A DNA stretch of 20,060 bases from an uncultured Austwickia sp. (GTDB lineage: Bacteria; Actinomycetota; Actinomycetes; Actinomycetales; Dermatophilaceae), in NCBI GenBank assembly GCA_934678955.1, contig CAKUSI010000033.1:1-20060 (forward strand). Direction: 5' to 3'. Positions within the stretch are counted from its first letter, which is position 1. Every line of letters begins with the position of its first letter. The translations under genes were made by a program, and so were the position numbers. Shown here in pieces: positions 14,934 through 20,060 of the stretch. The notes beneath the pieces are model-generated. The model made no database searches and was not told where the DNA came from. It saw only the letters and a list, made by a program, of their open reading frames with translations.

Positions 14934-16144
14934 CGGAGGTCACCGCCGTGCCCGCCCCCCGGTGGGGTGTGGCTGCCGCCCGTGGGCAAAGTGGGGTTAC
15001 CGCCCGTGGGCGGGATGTGTACGCGTTGTGCCTGGTGGCGTTCGCCACTTTCCGCCCGTGGGCGGGAAGGGTCCGGGGGTTCCCCACTTTCCGCCCGTGG
15101 GCGGGAAGGGTCCGGGGGCGCGCCGGAGCCCAGGCCGTGCGGGTCGGCGAGCCGGACGTCCAGCCCTTCGGACCGGGCGCGCAGGTCGACGTAGAGCAGG
15201 GTCCGCAGGGTGGCCTCGAAGGGCATCGTCAGGCAGGCGGCGAGCATCCCGTACAGGGCCGCGACCGCGCTCGCTTCCGCGACCGACTGCGCGTGGGCGC
15301 CGACGATCGCCCCCAACGCCGCGCCCGTGATCAGCAGGGGGATGACGAGCGCGGCCTGGACCAGCAGCGTCAGGAGGCGGCCGACGAGGCTCACGCCGAG
15401 GGTCCGCAGATACGAGCCGCGCACGAGCGCCCAGGAGCGGCGCACGGCGGCCCAGACCCCCTGGCGCTCCAGCACGATGGCGGCGGGGACGGCGACGAAG
15501 GGAATGCGCGCGAACTCCCACACGATCGCGAGCGTGATGAACGCGGCACCTACGTCGAGCGGCCGGGCCGCGCGACCGCCCACTGCGGCCCAGACGAGGG
15601 CGGCGGGGAGGGCGCAGACGCACGTGACCAGCGCGAGGTAGCCGGCCACCGACCCCCACCGGCTCCGGAGGGGCTTCAGCCACCCCTGGGTGTCGGCGGG
15701 CCCCCCGATGACGGCCTGTCCCGTGGGGAACGCGAGGAGCGCGGCCAGAAGCGCCCCCACGATCGTCAGCACGGCGAGGCTCGGCGACATGGTCAGCGTG
15801 GGGGAGCCGTCGGCGTCGATGAGCGTGATCCCGATGCCCGCGTCGATGAGCGTGCGCAGGAGCGTGGAGAGGGCCACCACCGTGGCGCCCGCCCCGAGGA
15901 AGACCCCGGGGCGCCGCCGTATGGTCCGCACCGCGCCGTCCAGCAGGTCCGGGAGGGAGAGGGGGCGCAGGGTCACGACCCCGGGGCGGAAGGTGAACGT
16001 CCCCGACGGCGGGGCGGCGGGGCGATCCGGGCGGGCGATGCCATACCGATCACCCCAGATCGGTCCCGCGGCCGCGGGAGTCGGGGGACCGGGGGCCGTC
16101 CAGGTCGCTGCAGGCGCGCGCGCACGCTGCCCGTCCCCTGTCAT
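14930..16144 (-). CDS. Multi-pass membrane protein of the GDPD membrane-domain type, with repetitive C-terminal tail
   Basis: 404 residues from ATG 16144 with GGGAGG just upstream, first gene of the operon. A Pro/Ala-rich cytoplasmic N-terminus (1-55) leads to LRPLSLPDLLDGAVRTIRRRP (59-79). Six or so hydrophobic segments follow between 83 and 310. LERQGVWAAVRRSWALVRG (225-243) is the loop typical of the membrane domain first named in glycerophosphodiester phosphodiesterases. No phosphodiesterase catalytic domain is present. Residues 340-404 are hydrophilic and contain the 13-residue unit PPDPSRPRAESGE twice in a row (343-368), then Gly/Pro/Thr-rich sequence. The tail is specified by a 39-bp DNA repeat and looks recently expanded. 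Role unknown; it co-occurs with DUF4129/DUF4350/MoxR. Confidence 0.87.
   Translation of the reverse strand: MTGDGQRARAPAATWTAPGPPTPAAAGPIWGDRYGIARPDRPAAPPSGTFTFRPGVVTLRPLSLPDLLDGAVRTIRRRPGVFLGAGATVVALSTLLRTLIDAGIGITLIDADGSPTLTMSPSLAVLTIVGALLAALLAFPTGQAVIGGPADTQGWLKPLRSRWGSVAGYLALVTCVCALPAALVWAAVGGRAARPLDVGAAFITLAIVWEFARIPFVAVPAAIVLERQGVWAAVRRSWALVRGSYLRTLGVSLVGRLLTLLVQAALVIPLLITGAALGAIVGAHAQSVAEASAVAALYGMLAACLTMPFEATLRTLLYVDLRARSEGLDVRLADPHGLGSGAPPDPSRPRAESGEPPDPSRPRAESGERHQAQRVHIPPTGGNPTLPTGGSHTPPGGGHGGDLR
15043..15120. repeat. Two near-identical 39-bp tandem repeats with a palindromic core
   Basis: CCACTTTCCGCCCGTGGGCG recurs with a period of 39 bases (units 15043-15081 and 15082-15120). 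The core CCGCCC-GT-GGGCGG is an inverted repeat. It also occurs at about 15000-15013, and its left part (CCGCCCGTGGGC) at 14976-14987, giving four occurrences in 150 bases. All lie in frame within the C-terminal tail of the membrane protein. Confidence 0.8.
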
Positions 16145-16383
16145 CCACCCTCCCGTTGCCTGCCGTCCCCGCCGAGCGATCGTCGGCCCGCTCGTCGCCG
16201 GCGTCGCTCCGTTGACCCATCATGCACCAGCGCCTGCGGTCCGCTTCTCGCCGTCGCGGGCTTCTGACCGCGACGCTGACGCACGTTCGACTCTCGTCTG
16301 GACGTTTCGCCCGAGCCGGCCGGGCGGTTGAGCATTACGGTGGGAAGCGCGGCACCTGTCGCGTGCGACGACGAGGAGCTCGG

Positions 16384-16710
16384 ATGAAGATCACCGTCGA
16401 CATCGACTGCACCCCCCAAGAGATGCGGTCGTTCTTCGGCCTGCCAGACCTCGAGCCGATGCAACAGGCCGTGATGGAGGAGTTGCAGCGCCGCCTGTTG
16501 TCCTCAATGGACCACCTGTCCCCGACCACGGTGATGAAGGACTGGTTCGGTCCCATGAACAGCGCCTGGAGCCAGGTCCTGTTCAACCCGTTCAACGCCA
16601 ATGCCAGCGCGTCGCGACGCGGGGGCGGCTCTCCGAGCGCGGCGGGGCCGGAGGGCGCGACCCCGCCCGGTCCCGGCGAAGAGTCCGAGCGCGACCACGG
16701 GGCCGCGTAG
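16384..16710 (+). CDS. Small DUF6489-like protein
   Basis: 108 residues from ATG 16384 with GAGGAG at 16373-16378. The frame is open upstream to 16222, but the ribosome binding site and the conserved opening MKITVDIDCTPQEMRSFFGLPDL set the start. That opening and the following PMQQAVMEELQRRL...MDHLSPTTVMKDWFGPMNSAWSQVLFNPF resemble, from memory, DUF6489 proteins, best known from Alphaproteobacteria. Residues 70-108 are a disordered Gly/Pro/Ser/Glu tail. It is a stand-alone gene, divergent from the membrane-protein operon and convergent with the mutase (17-base gap). A TACGGT hexamer (16336-16341) could be its -10 element. The rest of the 239-base intergenic region shows nothing clear. Function unknown. 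Confidence 0.78.
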   Translation: MKITVDIDCTPQEMRSFFGLPDLEPMQQAVMEELQRRLLSSMDHLSPTTVMKDWFGPMNSAWSQVLFNPFNANASASRRGGGSPSAAGPEGATPPGPGEESERDHGAA

Positions 16711-16727
16711 ACCGGTCGCGACCCGCG

Positions 16728-18422
16728 TCAGGGCAGACGGGTCAGGTCTTCGAGCGCGGCCCGCAGCCGTTCGAGTCGAGCGGCCGCCTCCTCCCGGGCT
16801 TTTCCGAGGTCCGATCGAGCCGGAGGCGCGGTGACCGTCTCCAGATAGACCTTGAGCTTGGGCTCGGTGCCGCTGGGGCGCGCGATCACCCGCGAGGAAT
16901 CGGCGAGCAGATAGCGCAGGCCCGGAGTCGGGGGCAGTCCGCCAGGTGGCGGATCGGCCAGGTCGTCGATTCGAAGGACCGGGATGCCGGCGAGCTCTGC
17001 TCGCGTGGGGGTGTCGCTGCGGAGGCGCTCCATCAGGACGTCGATCAGGTGCAGTGCCTCCACCCGGACGGAGAACGCGCCCGTGGCGTGCACCCCGTGG
17101 CGCACGGCCAACTCGTCCAGCACGTCCGGGACGCTCCTGCCCAGCGCCGTCAGCCGCCCCACGAGCGAGGCGGCGGCCAGCGCCGTCGCGATCCCGTCCT
17201 TATCCGCCACGAGGGCGGGTGCCACGCAGTAGCCGATGGCCTCCTCGTAGCCGTACCGCAGCCCGGGCGTCCTGGCGATCCACTTGAATCCCGTGAGGGT
17301 CTCCTCGCACCGCCGACCGGCCGCGTGGGCGATCGCGTCGATCAACCGACCGGAAACAATCGAACGGGCAAACGTGCTATCGCCCGTTACGGGCTCGCGG
17401 GCCGCGATGTCCCACGCGAGGAGCGCTCCCAGCTCGTCGCCGGTCAGCAGGCGCCAGCCGCTTGGATCGGTCGCCGACGCCGCGCCCGGGTCCGGGACCG
17501 CGACGGCGCACCGGTCGGCGTCGGGGTCCAGCGCGAGCGCCAGGTCGGGCGAGGTCGCGCGGGCGAGCGCCAGCAGGGCGTCGGTGGCGCCGGGCTCCTC
17601 CGGGTTGGGGAACGGCACGGTCGGGAACGTCGGGTCCGGCGTGTCCTGGGAGGCCACCGGGATCGGCGCCGGCAGCCCGGCCGCCGCGAACGCCGCGCGC
17701 AGCGTCGAAGCGCCGACGCCGTGCATCGCGGTGTAGGCCACCCGGGCCGGCGGGCATGCCCCCGCCCGCGAAGCCACCTCGCGCACATACCGCTCGACGA
17801 CCTCCGGTCCCAGCGTCTCCCACCCGCCGGCCGCCCGCGGCACCTCGCGCGCCGGTCCTGCGGCCTCCATCAGCTCCCGGATGGCCGCATCGGCGGGGGG
17901 AACGATCTGGCGGCCGTCGCCCAGATAGACCTTGTATCCGTTGTCGGGGGCGGGATTGTGGCTGGCCGTGACCATCACCCCTGCGTCGGCGCCCTGGGCC
18001 CGGATCACCCAGGCCAGGACCGGCGTGGGCCGCGGCTGGTCGAAGAGCAGCGCGCGGCCACCTGCCGCGACCGTGACGGCCGCGGTGTCGCGCGCGAAGT
18101 CCTCCGACCCGCGTCGCGCGTCCCGCCCGATGACCACGGTGGGCGCGGAGATCCCGGACTGGCGCAGGTAGCCGATCAGCCCGGCGGCGGCGCGGATCAC
18201 CACGGCGCGGTTCATCCGATTCGGACCCGGCCCGATCGGGCCGCGCAGCCCCGCGGTCCCGAACTCCAACAGGCCCGCGCACGCGCCCGCGAGGTCTTCG
18301 AGCGCGTCCTCGTCCCCGCGGTCGGCGAGGTCGGCTCGGGCCAGCAAGTCCTCGGCGGTCGCCGGGTCGGGGTCCTCCGCCGCCCACCGCCGGGCTGCGG
18401 CCACCAGTGCGGCGCGATCCAC
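16728..18422 (-). CDS. Phospho-sugar mutase (phosphoglucomutase/phosphomannomutase family, PmmB type)
   Basis: 564-residue alpha-D-phosphohexomutase-family enzyme moving a phosphate between C1 and C6 (or C1 and C5 of pentoses). Family motifs are all present: EFGTAGLRGPIG (53-64), catalytic phosphoserine Ser154 in TASHNPAPDNGYKVY, metal loop DPDADR (299-304), sugar-binding GYEEAIGY (391-398) and phosphate-binding RPSGTEPKLKVY (515-526). The length and PNDNGYKVY-like active site match the long branch that includes phosphopentomutase-type and glucose-1,6-bisphosphate-dependent enzymes. It starts at GTG 18422, 15 bases after the PNP stop, so both are likely one transcript. That pairing suggests it isomerises ribose-1-phosphate released by PNP, though a hexose substrate cannot be excluded. 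Confidence 0.92.
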   Translation of the reverse strand: MDRAALVAAARRWAAEDPDPATAEDLLARADLADRGDEDALEDLAGACAGLLEFGTAGLRGPIGPGPNRMNRAVVIRAAAGLIGYLRQSGISAPTVVIGRDARRGSEDFARDTAAVTVAAGGRALLFDQPRPTPVLAWVIRAQGADAGVMVTASHNPAPDNGYKVYLGDGRQIVPPADAAIRELMEAAGPAREVPRAAGGWETLGPEVVERYVREVASRAGACPPARVAYTAMHGVGASTLRAAFAAAGLPAPIPVASQDTPDPTFPTVPFPNPEEPGATDALLALARATSPDLALALDPDADRCAVAVPDPGAASATDPSGWRLLTGDELGALLAWDIAAREPVTGDSTFARSIVSGRLIDAIAHAAGRRCEETLTGFKWIARTPGLRYGYEEAIGYCVAPALVADKDGIATALAAASLVGRLTALGRSVPDVLDELAVRHGVHATGAFSVRVEALHLIDVLMERLRSDTPTRAELAGIPVLRIDDLADPPPGGLPPTPGLRYLLADSSRVIARPSGTEPKLKVYLETVTAPPARSDLGKAREEAAARLERLRAALEDLTRLP

Positions 18423-18437
18423 GGGGCAGGACCGTCC

Positions 18438-19289
18438 TCAGAGCTCGCCGACGAGATCCGCCAGCAACCGGCTGCAGCGCTGCGCCGACGCGCGGCCCGC
18501 GGCGACGACCTCCTCGTGCGCGAGCGGCCGGTCGGAGAGCCCCGCCGCGAGGTTGGTGACCAGGCTGATGCCGAGGACCTCCAGACCGGCCTGCCGGGCC
18601 GCGATCGCCTCCAGCGCCGTCGACATACCCACCAGGTCGCCGCCGATCGTGCGGGCCATCCTGATCTCCGCCGGGGTCTCGTAGTGCGGCCCGGTGAACT
18701 GCACATACACGCCCTCGTCGAGGGACGGGTCCACCCGCTGCGCCAGGTCCCGCAGCCGCGGGGAGTAGAGGTCGCTGAGGTCGACGAACGTCGCGCCCTC
18801 GAGCGGGGAGGCGCCGGTCAGGTTGATGTGGTCGCTGATCAGCACGGGGGTGCCGGGGGCCCATTCGGGTCGCAGGCCGCCGCAACCGTTCGTGAGGACC
18901 AGCGTGCGGCATCCGGCGGCCGCGGCGGTGCGCACGGGGTGCGCGACCGCGCGCACGCCTCGGCCCTCGTAGTAGTGCGTACGCGTCCCGAAGACCAACG
19001 CCCGGCGATCTGCGGCGCCATGCAGACGCACGGAGCGGATGGTGCCTCGGTGGCCCGGGACGGCGGTCTCGCGGAAGCCCGGCAGGTCCTGCGGCGCCAG
19101 CTCCGCGACGGTGTCGCCGATCAGGTCGCCGGCCTCCGCCCACCCGGAGCCGAGCACCAGCGCGAGGTCGTGGGTCCGCGCCCCGGTCCGTTCGCCGATC
19201 GCATCGGCGGCCCGGCGGGCCAGGTCGAACGGGTCCTCGCGTCGGGCGTCTGTGCTCTCACCGCGGACAGGGTCGACCGTCGGAGTCAT
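18438..19289 (-). CDS. Purine-nucleoside phosphorylase (trimeric, family 2)
   Basis: Phosphorolysis of purine nucleosides to base and (deoxy)ribose-1-phosphate in the cytoplasm. 283 residues, matching trimeric PNPs. Residues matching the human enzyme are Ser49 (LVLGSGW), Arg103, His105 and Tyr107 (TRTHYYEG), TNGCGG (133-138), Glu204 (PHYETPAE), Met222-Ser223 (GMST), Asn246 (VTNLAAG) and His258 (LAHEE). Asn246 is the residue that favours 6-oxopurines, so guanosine and inosine are the likely substrates rather than adenosine or methylthioadenosine. ATG 19289 leaves a polar ~18-residue N-terminal extension. It is upstream of the phospho-sugar mutase on the same strand. Confidence 0.95.
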   Translation of the reverse strand: MTPTVDPVRGESTDARREDPFDLARRAADAIGERTGARTHDLALVLGSGWAEAGDLIGDTVAELAPQDLPGFRETAVPGHRGTIRSVRLHGAADRRALVFGTRTHYYEGRGVRAVAHPVRTAAAAGCRTLVLTNGCGGLRPEWAPGTPVLISDHINLTGASPLEGATFVDLSDLYSPRLRDLAQRVDPSLDEGVYVQFTGPHYETPAEIRMARTIGGDLVGMSTALEAIAARQAGLEVLGISLVTNLAAGLSDRPLAHEEVVAAGRASAQRCSRLLADLVGEL

Positions 19290-19303
19290 GCTCCGCAGAC
19301 TAG

Positions 19304-19341
19304 CGAGGGCCGCCCCGCCCGGAAGGACGGGGCGACCCTCG
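19304..19341 (-). terminator. Terminator hairpin downstream of yceI
   Basis: 14-base arms (19304-19317 and 19328-19341) surround a 10-nt loop. On the minus strand every position pairs, one as U-G. On the plus strand the same position is an A-C mismatch, so the hairpin is best formed by the yceI transcript. It lies 19 bases after the yceI stop and just upstream of the PNP start. Confidence 0.7.
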
Positions 19342-19360
19342 CGTGGTCGCGCGCGTGCGA

Positions 19361-19909
19361 TCAGGACTTCTTGATCGCCGAGATGTCGAACTCGAGCGTG
19401 ACCTTTTCGCTCACCAGGATGCCGCCGGTCTCCAGCGCGGCGTTCCAGTTGACGCCGTAGTCCTTGCGGTTGATCACGATGGAGCCCTCGAAGCCCGCGC
19501 GCTCGTTGCCGAAGGGGTCGGTCGCCGCGCCCTCGAAGTCGAAGGGAACCGTGACGGAACGCGTCACGCCCCTGATCGTCAGGTCACCCGTGATGTCGAC
19601 GGTGTCGGTGCCGGTCGACTCGACGCGGGTCGAGGTGAAGGTGATGGTCGGGTACTCGTCCATCGCGAGGAAGTCGTTGCTGCGCAGGTGGTTGTCGCGG
19701 TCGTCGTTGCGCGTGTCGATGCTCGCCGCCTGGATGGTCAGCTCGACCTTCGAGGAGGCGAGGTCGTTGCCGACGATCTGGGCGGTGCCCTGGAAATCGT
19801 TGAACGCCCCGCGGACCTTGGTCACCATCGCGTGCCGCGCGACGAAGCCGATCGTGGAGTGGGCGGGGTCGATCTCGTAGGTGCCGGAGAGGTTGGCGAG
19901 CGTGGTCAT
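19361..19909 (-). CDS. YceI family protein (lipocalin-like, isoprenoid-binding fold)
   Basis: 182 residues forming the YceI beta-barrel family, known to bind long polyisoprenoid chains in other bacteria. The N-terminal motif YEIDPAHSTIGFVARHAMVTKVRGAF (11-36, two blocks) is typical. Next come AASIDTRNDDRDNHLRSNDF and DEYPTITFTSTRV, with ITGDLTIRGVTRSVTVP in the second half. No signal peptide is present, so it is cytoplasmic, as in many actinobacterial homologues. ATG 19909 has GAAGGGA five bases upstream; the frame continues to an ATG at 19966, which lacks support and would cover the operator-like repeats. It is divergent from a probable MarR-type gene and ends at a hairpin terminator. Confidence 0.93.
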   Translation of the reverse strand: MTTLANLSGTYEIDPAHSTIGFVARHAMVTKVRGAFNDFQGTAQIVGNDLASSKVELTIQAASIDTRNDDRDNHLRSNDFLAMDEYPTITFTSTRVESTGTDTVDITGDLTIRGVTRSVTVPFDFEGAATDPFGNERAGFEGSIVINRKDYGVNWNAALETGGILVSEKVTLEFDISAIKKS

Positions 19910-19962
19910 GGCGGTCCCTTCGTCGTGGCGGTTCCGGGCATCCATCCGATGTGGATGAAGCG

Positions 19963-20007
19963 TCACCTAGATGTTCTCGCAATCTAAGTGATGTGTCAAG
20001 TACTTGA
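19963..20007. promoter_or_regulatory. Operator-like inverted repeats in the yceI / regulator intergenic region
   Basis: An unusually AT-rich island for this DNA. TCACCTAGAT (19963-19972) and ATCTAAGTGA (19982-19991) form an inverted repeat with one mismatch. TCAAGTACTTGA (19996-20007) is a perfect 12-bp palindrome, similar in size and style to MarR-family operators. Both lie between divergent starts at 19909 and 20028, a position suited to autoregulation and control of yceI. Binding is inferred. Confidence 0.6.
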
Positions 20008-20027
20008 TGGCAAAGACGCGGAGTGGG

Positions 20028-20060
20028 ATGTCGGGGAGTGCGGAGTTCGCCTGGTTGGAT
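20028..20060 (+). CDS. Start of a divergent gene, probably MarR-family regulator; 3' part outside window
   Basis: ATG 20028 with GGAG at 20020-20023 opens a frame MSGSAEFAWLD that runs off the window end. The Trp-Leu-Asp near the N-terminus resembles actinobacterial MarR proteins, which often begin with a WL(D/T)xxE segment before the first helix. Those are frequently divergent from yceI. The operator-like palindrome upstream fits. Only 11 codons are visible, so this is tentative. Confidence 0.45.
   Translation, partial: MSGSAEFAWLD

Noticed and set aside
15043..15120. Possible CRISPR array
   Set aside because: Units are contiguous 39-bp tandem copies with no unique spacers, in frame within a coding sequence, and no cas gene is nearby.
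17049..19460. 803-residue plus-strand frame
   Set aside because: Shadow of the PNP and phospho-sugar mutase genes on the other strand; composition and lack of domains show it is not coding.

Overview
The window is very GC-rich, with strong G/C at third codon positions, frequent GTG starts, 4-nt start/stop overlaps and some apparently leaderless genes. Together with the gene content (DUF58/MoxR/DUF4350/DUF4129 block, RDD and SpoIIM-like membrane proteins, DeoA, PNP next to a PMM/PGM-type mutase) this points to an actinobacterium, most likely of the Micrococcales type. The order is an inference from gene content, not from a marker gene.

Layout. Bases 3-1232 are the 3' part of a B12-dependent acyl-CoA mutase large subunit, followed by a 26-bp palindrome and cytidine deaminase (1318-1782). 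Bases 1793-5250 hold a compact peptide secretion locus. It has two tandem small genes (59 and 41 aa) with matching 25-residue double-glycine leaders and almost identical ~100-bp upstream regions, a strong hairpin, and a C39-peptidase ABC transporter (711 aa). A third small GG-type peptide (49 aa) follows, overlapping by ATGA a 126-aa protein with eight regularly spaced cysteines. No lanthipeptide synthetase, radical SAM enzyme or cyclase is seen, so this looks like an unmodified or lightly modified bacteriocin or signal-peptide system. The two paired cores look beta-strand-forming rather than helical. It is the most novel item here.

Bases 5283-9455 hold a hypothetical protein with a Pro/Ala/Thr-rich N-terminus (-), an M20 deacylase of ArgE type (-), thymidine phosphorylase (+) and an RDD membrane protein (-). 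RDD is divergent from a SpoIIM-like membrane protein (9560-10552, +), and both GTG starts look leaderless. Bases 10667-16144 are one minus-strand operon: a multi-pass membrane protein related to the GDPD membrane domain, then DUF4129, DUF4350, MoxR ATPase and DUF58. The first four genes are chained by 4-nt overlaps. This is the widespread MoxR-DUF58 envelope/chaperone module, and the flanking RDD and SpoIIM genes usually travel with it.

Bases 16384-16710 encode a small DUF6489-like protein. Bases 16728-19289 hold a phosphopentomutase/phosphomannomutase-family enzyme and purine nucleoside phosphorylase (-). With Cdd and DeoA, these make a nucleoside salvage set in which ribose and deoxyribose phosphates released by PNP and DeoA could be isomerised by the mutase. 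The window ends with a yceI gene (-), its terminator, an operator-rich intergenic region and the first 11 codons of a divergent, probably MarR-type regulator. No rRNA, tRNA, CRISPR array or insertion sequence was seen.
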